Source: an uncultured Bacilli bacterium (lineage in GTDB: Bacteria; Bacillota_I; Bacilli_A; RF39; UBA660). Taken from it: a stretch of DNA of 64,000 nt. This document shows positions 9,067 to 17,564 of this stretch, in pieces. The notes below the pieces were generated by a model. It did no database searches. It saw only the letters and a list, made by a program, of their open reading frames with translations, and was not told where the DNA came from. The translations under genes were made by a program, and so were the position numbers. The first letter of the stretch is position 1. The number at the start of each line of letters is the position of its first letter. The DNA lies in assembly GCA_934096985.1 (NCBI GenBank), contig CAKONC010000001.1:349660-413659 (forward strand), written 5' to 3'.

Positions 9067-10831
9067 AATTAGGGTAATGGATGAAATACTTGCCAATAAA
9101 ATAGCGGCAGGTGAAGTAATAGAAAAGCTTGCTTCTATAGTAAAAGAACTTGTTGAAAATAGTATAGATGCAGGTAGTACTAATATAAAAATAGATTTAA
9201 AAAATAGTGGAATGGATGAAATAAAAGTTATTGATAATGGATCTGGTATGGACGAAGAGGATGCTAAAGAATGCTTTTTAAGACATGCAACTTCCAAAAT
9301 ATATAAAGAAGAAGATTTATATTTTATTGATACCTTGGGTTTTAGAGGTGAGGCGCTTGCCTCTATAGCATCAGTTTCAGAAATAAATATGCAAACTTGT
9401 GATGGGAAAAGTTCAACATATGTTCATATAAAAGGTGGACATATTTTGGAGTGTAAGCCCACTCAGGAAAGAGCGGGTACTTTAATAAGCGTAACAAATG
9501 TTTTTTATAATACACCCGCAAGGCTTAAATATTTAAAAAGTGAAGCAAGTGAGCTTGCAAGCATAACAAATTTTGTGGAAAAACTTGCTATATCAGAAAG
9601 TAAAATAGCTTTTTGCTTAACAAATAACGACAAAGTTTTAGTTAAAACAAGTGGAAGTGGTAATTTACTAAAAGTTATTCATGAAATATATGGAGTAAAT
9701 GTTTCAAGTAATATGCTTGAAATTAAAAATAGTAATAATGATTTTTCCATATATGGATTTGTTTGTAAACCTCATATTTTAAAAAGTAATAAAAACCATA
9801 TGATAACTTTTATAAATAATAGAGTAATAAAAAACTATGATATTAATAATGCAATTGATGATGCGTATTATACGTATAAACCAGAGGGTAAATTTCCCAT
9901 TGTAATTTTAAATATTGAAACTGATCCTACGGTAGTTGATGTAAATATTCATCCTACAAAGCAAGATGTTAAAATTTCTAAAATAGGGGATTTAAAAACT
10001 CTTATAACAACTACGATAAAAAAAGTATTATATGAAAATCTACTTGTAGTAAAGCCTTTAGAGGATGAAAAAACGCAAACTGAGTCATACGAAAATAATC
10101 AAAATATAATTAATAACTATGATATAAATTCTATATTTAAAAATAATAATGTAGTCGAAAATACTGAAGATAAAAAGGTAGAAAAACCTAACCAGTATTT
10201 TATGGATTTTGAAGAAAAAACTATTATAAAAAATGCTGAGTTAAAGTCACTTAAACTTTATCCTGTGGGACTTGCTTTAGGAACATATATTATAGCAGAA
10301 AATGAAGATGGTATGTATGTGCTTGATCAGCATGCTGCTTATGAAAGAATAAATTATGAAAAATATATGAAAGCATTAAAAGAAAAAACGCCTGTTAAGG
10401 TTGGCCTTTTGGTGCCAATTACAATCGAATTTCCGGCATCAGAATATTCTATTATAAAAAATAAACTTGATGTACTAAGTAGCATAGGCATTGATGCAAG
10501 TGAGTTTGGCATAAATACACTTATTATAAAAACACATCCTTCATATTTAAAAGAGGGTTATGAAGAGGAAAGCGTACGAAAAATAATTGATATTGTAATT
10601 AATACTGATAAGGATTTTGATAGAGTTAAGTTCGAAGAAAAAATAGCTATAACCCTTGCTTGCAAAATGAGCATAAAAGCAAACCATCATATTTCAATGG
10701 AAGAAATGGCTTATATACTTGATAATCTAGTTAAATGTGATAATCCTTATAATTGTCCTCATGGAAGACCAACAATAATTAAATTTAGTATTTATGATTT
10801 AGAAAAAATGTTTAAAAGGGTTATGGATTAA
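9059..10831 (+). CDS. mutL: DNA mismatch repair protein MutL with endonuclease motif
   Basis: 590 residues. The N-terminal GHKL ATPase contains IAAGEVIE, ENSIDAGS, NGSGM and GFRGEALASI. The C-terminal dimerisation domain keeps DQHAAYERINYE at 423-434, which fits the DQHA(X)2E(X)4E metal-binding nicking motif, plus ACKMSIK and CPHGRP. It should therefore be an endonuclease-type MutL, as in other bacteria lacking MutH. It overlaps yqeH by 8 nt. mutS is not in the window, although mutS and mutL are often adjacent. Confidence 0.96.
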   Translation: MSKIRVMDEILANKIAAGEVIEKLASIVKELVENSIDAGSTNIKIDLKNSGMDEIKVIDNGSGMDEEDAKECFLRHATSKIYKEEDLYFIDTLGFRGEALASIASVSEINMQTCDGKSSTYVHIKGGHILECKPTQERAGTLISVTNVFYNTPARLKYLKSEASELASITNFVEKLAISESKIAFCLTNNDKVLVKTSGSGNLLKVIHEIYGVNVSSNMLEIKNSNNDFSIYGFVCKPHILKSNKNHMITFINNRVIKNYDINNAIDDAYYTYKPEGKFPIVILNIETDPTVVDVNIHPTKQDVKISKIGDLKTLITTTIKKVLYENLLVVKPLEDEKTQTESYENNQNIINNYDINSIFKNNNVVENTEDKKVEKPNQYFMDFEEKTIIKNAELKSLKLYPVGLALGTYIIAENEDGMYVLDQHAAYERINYEKYMKALKEKTPVKVGLLVPITIEFPASEYSIIKNKLDVLSSIGIDASEFGINTLIIKTHPSYLKEGYEEESVRKIIDIVINTDKDFDRVKFEEKIAITLACKMSIKANHHISMEEMAYILDNLVKCDNPYNCPHGRPTIIKFSIYDLEKMFKRVMD

Positions 10832-10861
10832 TAATGTCAAAAAAGTGTCTATAATATTGAT

Positions 10862-10891
10862 TTTACTTTAAATAATAACTATTATTATAAT
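10862..10891 (+). promoter_or_regulatory. Promoter for the unknown gene after mutL
   Basis: TTTACT (10862-10867), an 18 bp spacer, then TATAAT (10886-10891). Transcription should start around 10898, so the true start codon is ATG 10905 and not the upstream in-frame GTG at 10893, which overlaps this promoter region. Confidence 0.6.
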
Positions 10892-10904
10892 AGTGGGTGG
10901 TATA

Positions 10905-11747
10905 ATGAAAGAACTAAAAAAAAATTATCAATATGATAATGGATATTTAATTGATGTAGATGTAAAATCAGATGTGCTAAGAAATGGTTCTGATGAAATT
11001 TTAGATAATTTATTTGGACAATTTCCTTATACAACTAATATTAATGCTTTAATGTATATTATAAGTGCTCTTACTAAGGGAAGCAAAGAAAGCAAAAAAC
11101 AATTAACTATAATTAATAATGGAGTGATTGAAGCTCTTGCAATTGTAAATGGTGATACTTTAAATAGTTATTATTCAGAAAGAAGTAAAGATGGTCAAAA
11201 ACTTTATGAAACTAAGTATAGTGCAGAAACTGGGTATAATTTTAGAGTTTTTGATAGTAAAAATGCTCAAGATATAGTGGAAAAAGAGGTAGCCACTGTG
11301 AAAAATTTATCTAAACAATTTATTTTTCCAATGACTAATTTAGAAAAAGTTATAATAAGTACTTATAAAACAGTTTTTGATGAAGACCCTGACTTTTCTA
11401 AAGCAGAATGTAGGTGCAAATGTACATATTTAATATGCATATTAAATTTATTAGGAATGCCTATTGATAATCAAATTCATTTTGATATATACAAAGAGTA
11501 TATTGCATCAGATGAACTTACACAAATTTTTTCAAAGCTTGCTCCTTTTGGCAGCTTAACAAGTGATTTAAGTTTATCAGAAATTCTTTTAAAACAACTT
11601 ACGATTATTGCTCCGTTTTTAAATATAGATCCAAAACGATTAAGTGAATTTGTAATGGCAATTTGCAAGCAAAGATATATTGGTGTTACTCCAAACGAAG
11701 AGGACAATAACTTATTGTGTCAAGTTGAAAGTGCTTTAGGTAGATAA
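10905..11747 (+). CDS. Conserved-looking protein of unknown function
   Basis: 280 residues, start chosen at ATG 10905 behind GGGTGG. No signal peptide or membrane segment, so it is probably cytoplasmic. The sequence looks globular with mixed charge. A Cys-rich spot, ECRCKCTYLIC (about residues 165-175), could bind a metal but matches no motif I know. The gene has its own promoter and sits between mutL and the yceD-rpmF pair. I do not recognise the family and assign no function. Confidence 0.8.
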   Translation: MKELKKNYQYDNGYLIDVDVKSDVLRNGSDEILDNLFGQFPYTTNINALMYIISALTKGSKESKKQLTIINNGVIEALAIVNGDTLNSYYSERSKDGQKLYETKYSAETGYNFRVFDSKNAQDIVEKEVATVKNLSKQFIFPMTNLEKVIISTYKTVFDEDPDFSKAECRCKCTYLICILNLLGMPIDNQIHFDIYKEYIASDELTQIFSKLAPFGSLTSDLSLSEILLKQLTIIAPFLNIDPKRLSEFVMAICKQRYIGVTPNEEDNNLLCQVESALGR

Positions 11748-11788
11748 TTTCACATATTTATGTTATACTTTGTTTGAAAGGGATGTTT

Positions 11789-12205
11789 ATGAAATTAGAT
11801 TTAAGTCCTCTTAATTATAAAAATAAAATTGATATAAATAATATTATTTCGTATGATGAACATTTTTTAAAGGGTAGTCCTATAAAAAAACTTGATGATG
11901 TTAAGTTTGATGGCTATATTACAAGAAATGACTTTGATGAATATAATGCATTTATTCATGTTAACGGTAATATGACAATTTTAGATAGTGTTTCTTTAGA
12001 AGAAATAAATTATCCATTTGACTTTGAAATTGATGAAGAAATAACAGATTTTATTAAAAATTCACAAAATTGTCTTGATATTATGGAGTTTTTGTGGCAA
12101 AATATTGTATTGGAAGTTCCAATTAGATATACTTTGTGTGATGCAGATAATTTGAAAGGTGATAATTGGTGCATGATAAGTAATAATAATGAAGGTGGTG
12201 AATAA
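11789..12205 (+). CDS. yceD: YceD family protein (DUF177)
   Basis: 138 residues from ATG 11789; an upstream TTG at 11774 lies within the RBS region (AAAGGG 11777-11782) and is not a plausible start. The pattern 'start...LKG.......F.G.......' and the position immediately before rpmF are those of YceD/DUF177, linked in E. coli to 23S rRNA accumulation and encoded next to rpmF across bacteria. A TGTTATACT extended -10 at 11761-11769 should drive yceD-rpmF. No enzyme motif is visible. Confidence 0.8.
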   Translation: MKLDLSPLNYKNKIDINNIISYDEHFLKGSPIKKLDDVKFDGYITRNDFDEYNAFIHVNGNMTILDSVSLEEINYPFDFEIDEEITDFIKNSQNCLDIMEFLWQNIVLEVPIRYTLCDADNLKGDNWCMISNNNEGGE

Positions 12206-12207
12206 AT

Positions 12208-12399
12208 ATGGCAGTTCCTTTTAGAAGAACAAGTAAAACAAAAAAGAGAATGAGAAGAACTCATTTAAAGAAAGAAGTTGGCGCACTTACAAAATGTCCT
12301 AAGTGTGGAAACACTATTCGTCCTCATAGAGCATGTACTAAATGTGGAAATTATAACGGTAAAGAAGTAATTACTGTTAATGAAAAAGAAGAAAATTAG
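12208..12399 (+). CDS. rpmF: 50S ribosomal protein L32
   Basis: 63 residues with the L32 N-terminus AVPFRRTSKTKKRMRRTH and an intact four-cysteine zinc ribbon (CPKC near residue 30, CTKC near 43), i.e. the zinc-binding 'C+' form. It starts 2 nt after yceD, so the two are one transcript ending at the hairpin that follows. Confidence 0.97.
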   Translation: MAVPFRRTSKTKKRMRRTHLKKEVGALTKCPKCGNTIRPHRACTKCGNYNGKEVITVNEKEEN

Positions 12400-12433
12400 T
12401 TGTAAAAAACTGTAAAATTTTTAGTGTAAAGTG

Positions 12434-12466
12434 AAAAAAGTAAATTAATTATTTACTTTTTTTTTG
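12434..12466 (+). terminator. Rho-independent terminator after rpmF
   Basis: Stem AAAAAGTAAAT / ATTTACTTTTT around a short AT loop, running into an uninterrupted T tract. Confidence 0.75.
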
Positions 12467-12480
12467 GCTTATAGTATTAT

Positions 12481-12516
12481 TATGGTAGACAGTGGCAAGC
12501 TGTGGAAGAAAGTGGG
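12481..12516 (+). promoter_or_regulatory. MraZ operator: four 10-bp-phased TGG boxes
   Basis: TATGGTAGAC, AGTGGCAAGC, TGTGGAAGAA and AGTGGGGGAT follow one another at exact 10 bp spacing, with the TGG core at the same place in each. MraZ is known to bind tandem TGGG-type boxes upstream of its own gene. The last box also contributes the Shine-Dalgarno GGGGGA, so MraZ binding would cover the start region of its own mRNA. The likely -10 is the TATAGTATTAT just upstream. Confidence 0.75.
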
Positions 12517-12524
12517 GGATTAAA

Positions 12525-12962
12525 ATGCTTATAGGTGAATTTCATCATAATATGGATGAAAAAAACAGATTAGTCATTCCTACAAAATATCGTGAAGAAC
12601 TTGGTGATTCATTTGTTATTACTAGGGGACTTGAAAACTGTTTATATGCATATTCAAACTCTGAATGGGAAAAACTAGTAAGTAAACTAAGCACTCTCCC
12701 ATTTAATAAGAAAGACACCCGTATTTTTGCCCGTTCCTTTTTTTCAGGTGCTTCTGTTTGTGAGTTCGACAAAAGTGGTCGAATAAACATTACCTCCCCA
12801 TTGGTTAGTTACGCCGGTTTGAAAAATAAATGTGTTATTATCGGCGTAAATGACCATCTTGAAATATGGGATGAAGATGCTTTTAATCATTTTTTAGATG
12901 ATAATGCTTCCTCACTAGAGGATGTTGCGGAGAATTTGTTCAATGAAAACGATACATTATAG
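12525..12962 (+). CDS. mraZ: Transcriptional regulator MraZ
   Basis: 145 residues; start set at ATG 12525, which gives the family N-terminus MLIGEFHHNMDEKNRLVIP and follows GTGGGGGAT. Two SpoVT/AbrB-like repeats are visible: DEKNRLVIPTKYREEL near residue 12 and DKSGRINITSPLV near 82. MraZ is a DNA-binding autoregulator of the division/cell-wall cluster that it heads. Its 3' end overlaps rsmH by 20 nt. Confidence 0.95.
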   Translation: MLIGEFHHNMDEKNRLVIPTKYREELGDSFVITRGLENCLYAYSNSEWEKLVSKLSTLPFNKKDTRIFARSFFSGASVCEFDKSGRINITSPLVSYAGLKNKCVIIGVNDHLEIWDEDAFNHFLDDNASSLEDVAENLFNENDTL

Positions 12963-13872
12963 TGTTTTATTAAATGAAAGTATTGAAGGTCTAAATATCA
13001 AGAATGATGGAGTGTATGTTGATTGCACCTTGGGTTATGCAGGACATTCTAAGGTTATCTTAGAAAAGATTAAAAAGGGATACTTGTACGCCTTCGATGA
13101 AGATGAAAGTGCAACAGAATATTCACAAAACGCACTTGCATCTATAGGTGATAACTTTAAGATTTTTAGGAAAAACTTCGTCAACTTAAAAGAAACTTTG
13201 AAAACGGAAAATATTAATAAAGTTGACGGAATACTATTTGATTTAGGTTTTTCCTCACCACAAATCGACGAAAAGGCCAGGGGGTTTTCCTTTATGTTAG
13301 ATTCATTTTTGGATATGAGAATGGATAGAACTGCCAAATTAACCGCATATGATGTAGTAAATACTTATAGCGCAGATAAACTTACTAAAATATTTTATGA
13401 ATATGGGGAAGAAAAGTTATCTAAAAGCGTTGCTGCGTCTATATGTAGTGAAAGAAAAAATAAAGAAATTAAAACTACTTTTGATTTAGTGGAAGTAATT
13501 AAAAAAAGTACTGGATCAAATTATTTTTTCAAAAATCATCCAGAAAGAAAAATATTTCAAGCAATTAGGATTGAGGTTAATAAGGAACTCGAGGTTTTAG
13601 AAAAAGTTCTTCCTGATGCTATCGAACTACTTAATAAAGGTGGAAGAATATGCGTAATTACATTTCATTCACTTGAAGATAGAATTGTAAAAAAAATATT
13701 TAAAAAATATAGTGAACCTGATGAAATTGTAAAAGGAATGATTGATATTCCAGATGAATATAAACCAAAAATTAAGATAATAAATAAAAAACCAATTTTG
13801 CCAAGTGAGAAAGAACTAAGTGAAAACTCACGTAGTCATAGTGCAAAATTAAGAATAATAGAAAGGATATAA
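12943..13872 (+). CDS. rsmH: 16S rRNA (cytosine(1402)-N(4))-methyltransferase
   Basis: 309 residues from ATG 12943 (MKTIHYSVLLNE, the usual family start). SAM-binding motif DCTLGYAGHS near residue 28; LFDLGFSSPQ and the MRMD motif near 125; C-terminal FHSLEDRIVK, all typical of RsmH (MraW). It methylates C1402 of 16S rRNA. The start lies inside the end of mraZ, so translation is probably coupled. Confidence 0.97.
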   Translation: MKTIHYSVLLNESIEGLNIKNDGVYVDCTLGYAGHSKVILEKIKKGYLYAFDEDESATEYSQNALASIGDNFKIFRKNFVNLKETLKTENINKVDGILFDLGFSSPQIDEKARGFSFMLDSFLDMRMDRTAKLTAYDVVNTYSADKLTKIFYEYGEEKLSKSVAASICSERKNKEIKTTFDLVEVIKKSTGSNYFFKNHPERKIFQAIRIEVNKELEVLEKVLPDAIELLNKGGRICVITFHSLEDRIVKKIFKKYSEPDEIVKGMIDIPDEYKPKIKIINKKPILPSEKELSENSRSHSAKLRIIERI

Positions 13873-13873
13873 G

Positions 13874-14167
13874 ATGAGAAAGAAAAACGTTAAAAGAGTT
13901 AAACTTCTTAAAGGTGAAAAATTTATGTATTTCATAATAATTCTTTTACTGTGCCTTATTCCAATTTTAAATGTATATACATCAAGTATGGTTACTAAAA
14001 CCAATATAGATGTTGAAAAAATAAAGAAAGATATTGCTAAGCAAGAGGAAGAAAACGAAAGCTTATCAATGCAAATAGATGAACTTGCATCACTTGATAA
14101 TATATTTAATGTAGCAAAGGAATATGGCCTTTCTTATGATAATTCAAGTATTATACAAGTTAAATAG
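13874..14167 (+). CDS. ftsL: FtsL-like cell division protein
   Basis: 97 residues: short basic cytoplasmic tail, one membrane segment at about 18-38, then a coiled-coil-like stretch (VEKIKKDIAKQEEENESLSMQIDEL). Sequence similarity within FtsL is low, but size, topology and position between rsmH and a class B PBP are those of FtsL, a partner of DivIC/FtsB in the divisome. Confidence 0.8.
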   Translation: MRKKNVKRVKLLKGEKFMYFIIILLLCLIPILNVYTSSMVTKTNIDVEKIKKDIAKQEEENESLSMQIDELASLDNIFNVAKEYGLSYDNSSIIQVK

Positions 14168-14169
14168 TT

Positions 14170-16275
14170 ATGAAAAAGAGAATTACTGTTGAACCTAATA
14201 AATTTGTTTTGTTTATCGTTGTTTCTTTATTATGCCTTGCAATAGCAAGGCTTTTGCAGGTTTCATTGGCTACTAAAGTTGATGGACTTAATTTAAAAAA
14301 ATTTGCTTCTTCGAGAAATACAATAACTAAAACCCTTCATGCAAAAAGGGGAACTATTTATGATAGTTCAAATGATGCACTTGCAATAAGCGTAAATTCT
14401 TATACTTTAATAGCGTATCTTGAGCCATCAAGAACCACAAATATGGATAATCCTCAGCATGTGGTAGATAAAGAGCTTACTGCACAAAAACTTGCCCCCA
14501 TACTTGGAATAGAGGAAAGTGAAATTTTAAAATACTTAAATAAAAGTGCTTATCAAGTAGAGTTTGGCCCCAAGGGAAAAAACTTAACGGAAGTTGTTAA
14601 AAAGAAAATAGATGATTTAGAGCTTCCAGGTCTTGATTTTATTGAAAGCACACAAAGGTATTATAAGATGGGAAGCTTTGCTTCATATCTTGTAGGATAT
14701 GCTAAAACCCATGATGATGGTAAAATCGTTGGAGAACTTGGCATCGAAGGATATTACAATAAAATTTTATCTGGTAAAGATGGAAGCGTAACTTATCAAA
14801 AAGATGCATACGGATATATGCTTCCAAATAGACCTTACTATAGAACGGAAGCTCAAAGTGGCAGCGATATATATTTAACAATTGATAGTAATATTCAACT
14901 TATTGCAGAAAATGCTTTAAAAGATTTAAAAGATAATTACAATTTTGATTTTGCAATTTTTACAGTTATGGATGCTCATTCAGGAGCAATTGTAGCCTCA
15001 AGTACATATCCGACATTTAATCCAAATGATCTTAATACATTAACTAATTATCTAAATCCTTTAGTATCTTATACATACGAACCTGGTTCGACTATGAAAA
15101 CCTTTTCATGGGCAACTGCTATTGATTTGGGACTTTATAATGGTGATGAAACTTATGAATCAGGTTCAATTCCTGTAGCAGACGTTGTAATTAGTGATTG
15201 GAATAAACAGGGCTGGGGTAAGATATCTTATGATACTGGCTATGCATATTCTTCGAATGTTGGAGCAACCCTTTTAGCTTCGAAAATTGGCAGAGAAAAA
15301 CTAGCAATGTACTATGATAAATTTGGCTTTGGCAAAAAAACCGGTATAGAGCTTTCTGGAGAACTTAAGGGTGATATGTCCTTTAAATACGAAAGTGAGG
15401 TTGCAACCGCATCATTTGGTCAAGGTATTACAGTAACACCAGTTCAACTTTTACAAGCTTTTTCTACAATTACAAATGATGGTGTAATGGTAAAACCATA
15501 TGTAGTAGAAAAAATTGTAGATCAAGATGGTAACACTACTTACGAAGCAAAAAGAACTGAAATTGGTAATGTTATAAGTAGTGATACTGCTAAAAAAATG
15601 AGAGAACTTATGTATAAAGTTAATTATGATGGACTTTCTAAACAGTGGCAACCAAAAAGCGTATCAATGTCAATCAAAACTGGAACTGCGCAAATTGCTT
15701 CTCCAAGTGGAGGATATTTAGATGGAAAATATGATCAAATTTATTCCGTAGCAGGTTTTTTTCCAAGTGAAGAACCAAAATATATAATTTATGTTGCAGT
15801 AAGGCAAATAGAGGCAACTCAAGTAGCCGTATCAAAAATGGTTACTAAAGCAGTTGATGAAATTGCTTCCTATGCAAATCTTACAAGTAATGTCAAAGAC
15901 TCTGAAAAAGAAATTATTAATTTAGAAAATTACATGTCAAAAAAAGTAAGTGATGTAGTAAATAATTTAACCAGTAAAAGTGTAAATGTAATTACTCTTG
16001 GAAGCGGTAAATATGTAATAAATCAATATCCTTTAAAAGGTATAAGTGTTGTAAAAAATGATAAGGTTTTTATACTTACAAATAAAAAAGATTATGTGAT
16101 TCCAGATATGAGTGGATGGAGTATTAATGATGTTCGAACGTATGCAAATCTTGCGGGTATTACTTTGACTTACGAGGGTTATGGATATGTAGAAAGCCAA
16201 AGTATTGAGGCAAATACATCTTTTAGTGACGGTGCAACATTACATGTTACATTAAAACAAAAGAGTAGTAAGTAA
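14170..16275 (+). CDS. Class B penicillin-binding protein with PASTA domains (divisome transpeptidase)
   Basis: 701 residues. Membrane anchor at about 12-32, PBP dimer domain, then a transpeptidase domain with STMK (nucleophile Ser 307), SSN at 361-363 and KTG at 503-505, all intact. Two C-terminal PASTA repeats (about 575-700) resemble those of PBP2B/SpoVD/PBP2x. Position in the mra cluster indicates septal peptidoglycan synthesis with FtsL. mraY, murD and other usual downstream genes are absent here; an unknown membrane protein follows. This intact copy is a useful comparison for the split PBP at 53.8 kb. Confidence 0.95.
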   Translation: MKKRITVEPNKFVLFIVVSLLCLAIARLLQVSLATKVDGLNLKKFASSRNTITKTLHAKRGTIYDSSNDALAISVNSYTLIAYLEPSRTTNMDNPQHVVDKELTAQKLAPILGIEESEILKYLNKSAYQVEFGPKGKNLTEVVKKKIDDLELPGLDFIESTQRYYKMGSFASYLVGYAKTHDDGKIVGELGIEGYYNKILSGKDGSVTYQKDAYGYMLPNRPYYRTEAQSGSDIYLTIDSNIQLIAENALKDLKDNYNFDFAIFTVMDAHSGAIVASSTYPTFNPNDLNTLTNYLNPLVSYTYEPGSTMKTFSWATAIDLGLYNGDETYESGSIPVADVVISDWNKQGWGKISYDTGYAYSSNVGATLLASKIGREKLAMYYDKFGFGKKTGIELSGELKGDMSFKYESEVATASFGQGITVTPVQLLQAFSTITNDGVMVKPYVVEKIVDQDGNTTYEAKRTEIGNVISSDTAKKMRELMYKVNYDGLSKQWQPKSVSMSIKTGTAQIASPSGGYLDGKYDQIYSVAGFFPSEEPKYIIYVAVRQIEATQVAVSKMVTKAVDEIASYANLTSNVKDSEKEIINLENYMSKKVSDVVNNLTSKSVNVITLGSGKYVINQYPLKGISVVKNDKVFILTNKKDYVIPDMSGWSINDVRTYANLAGITLTYEGYGYVESQSIEANTSFSDGATLHVTLKQKSSK

Positions 16276-16306
16276 TATGTATTGTATTAAGAAAAGGAAA
16301 ATTCAA

Positions 16307-17032
16307 ATGAAAAAAAATAAAATTACAGCTTTAATAGTCATAACTTTTATGTTTTTTATGGGAAATACGTATGCAGTTTTAGAAAATCACAGACAAATTG
16401 ATGTAACAATAAAAAACATAAATCTTAATAATACTAATATCTCACTTCTTTTTCCCGTTGATTATATTGAAGTTATTTTAAGTAATGAGAATATACAAAA
16501 ATATAGTGTATCTACTCAAAAACTTTCGGATATAAAGGAAATTACAAAATATATAGATGATAAAAATTATTTACAGGCTTTAAAAATTGATAATAGTGGT
16601 GATGTAAGCATAAGTGCTATTGAGGGCCTAGATGGAAATATTAATGATAACTATTTTTTTTATAAAGGCAAAGAGTATATTGAAATGAATATATCTGACG
16701 TTATGAAAGATAAAAATTATAATAAGTCTAACTGGCCTAAAAATTCTATTGTATTTACGCAAAATATTAATATAAACTATGATAAAACAAATATAAAAAT
16801 TTTAATTGATGATACTAAGCTAAATAAAAGTACTATCATTAGTTTAGATAATTATAAATACGAAAAAGTAAAAAACTCTACGAATAGCTATTTAATGAAT
16901 ATAGATTATACTTATTCTAAAATGATAAATAAGCCTCTTATAATAGTTTTATTTATTATTGTGTTATTATTATTTTTTTCTTATTACTATATTAAAAATG
17001 AATCTAGTTTTAAAAATAAAACAACAAAATGA
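16307..17032 (+). CDS. Membrane-anchored extracellular protein of unknown function
   Basis: 241 residues from ATG 16307 (RBS GAAAAGGA). A signal-like hydrophobic segment at about 6-26 ends near an AYA-type site (NTYAVLE). It is followed by an extracellular region of about 180 residues and a C-terminal membrane segment (PLIIVLFIIVLLLFFSYYYI) with a short basic tail. It lies 2 nt after the PBP stop and ends at a strong terminator, so it is the last gene of the division operon. I do not recognise a domain. Confidence 0.75.
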   Translation: MKKNKITALIVITFMFFMGNTYAVLENHRQIDVTIKNINLNNTNISLLFPVDYIEVILSNENIQKYSVSTQKLSDIKEITKYIDDKNYLQALKIDNSGDVSISAIEGLDGNINDNYFFYKGKEYIEMNISDVMKDKNYNKSNWPKNSIVFTQNININYDKTNIKILIDDTKLNKSTIISLDNYKYEKVKNSTNSYLMNIDYTYSKMINKPLIIVLFIIVLLLFFSYYYIKNESSFKNKTTK

Positions 17033-17062
17033 CTTTCACTTTATGAGTGAGAGTATTTTTTT
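17031..17062 (+). terminator. Terminator of the mraZ-division operon
   Basis: Stem ACTTTCACT / AGTGAGAGT with a TTATG loop, then ATTTTTTTATT. It starts at the stop codon of the preceding gene. Confidence 0.85.
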
Positions 17063-17137
17063 ATTACTGGATATAAAAAATATTTCATTGAAAAAAAGTG
17101 ACGGAAACGGCAAAAATTTTCAATGACAAAAAATTAC

Positions 17138-17166
17138 TTGCAAAAACATGAAAAAGTAGTTATAAT
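17138..17166 (+). promoter_or_regulatory. Strong promoter of rpsO
   Basis: TTGCAA (17138-17143), a 17 bp spacer, and a perfect TATAAT (17161-17166). It gives a leader of about 80 nt before rpsO. Confidence 0.85.
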
Positions 17167-17172
17167 TAATTC

Positions 17173-17247
17173 ATAAGTTTTTACTTAGTTTGGACTTGTT
17201 TTCCAAAGAGCCTTACTCAGTTTAAACGGATTGTGTGTGAAGGAGGA
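17173..17247 (+). promoter_or_regulatory. rpsO mRNA leader, possible S15 autoregulatory element
   Basis: The leader holds a small hairpin, TTTGGA (17189-17194) / TCCAAA (17202-17207), then two similar words (TTACTTAGTTT and TTACTCAGTTT) before the AAGGAGG ribosome binding site at 17240-17246. S15 is known to repress its own mRNA through structured leaders in several bacteria. Whether this leader binds S15 is inference. Confidence 0.4.
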
Positions 17248-17253
17248 AAAGAA

Positions 17254-17520
17254 ATGTTAAAGAAAGAAGAAAAAGCAAAATTAATTAAAGAATTTGCTAA
17301 AAATGAAAAAGATTGTGGTTCTGCTGAAGTTCAAGTTGCAATTTTAACTAAAGAAATTAATGCATTAACTGAACATTTAAAAGAACATAAACATGATTAT
17401 CATTCAAAACGTGGACTTTTAATTAAAGTTGGAAGAAGAAAAAAATTACTAGAATATTTAAAAAACAACGATGTTAAAAGTTATCGTGAAGTTATTAAAA
17501 AATTAAATTTAAGAAAATAG
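17254..17520 (+). CDS. rpsO: 30S ribosomal protein S15
   Basis: 88 residues from ATG 17254; the upstream in-frame GTG is rejected because the RBS AAGGAGG lies between it and the ATG. Family hallmarks are GSAEVQVAILT, HKHDYHSKRGLL and VGRRKKLLEYL. S15 binds 16S rRNA early in 30S assembly. It precedes pnp, as in most bacteria. Confidence 0.98.
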   Translation: MLKKEEKAKLIKEFAKNEKDCGSAEVQVAILTKEINALTEHLKEHKHDYHSKRGLLIKVGRRKKLLEYLKNNDVKSYREVIKKLNLRK

Positions 17521-17547
17521 GCACTAAAATTTTTTAGCGTCTTTTTT
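17521..17547 (+). terminator. Weak terminator between rpsO and pnp
   Basis: CTAAAA/TTTTAG hairpin followed by TCTTTTTTTT. The stem is short and AT-rich, so it may allow partial readthrough into pnp. Confidence 0.55.
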
Positions 17548-17564
17548 TTAGGAAAGGTAGGAAA

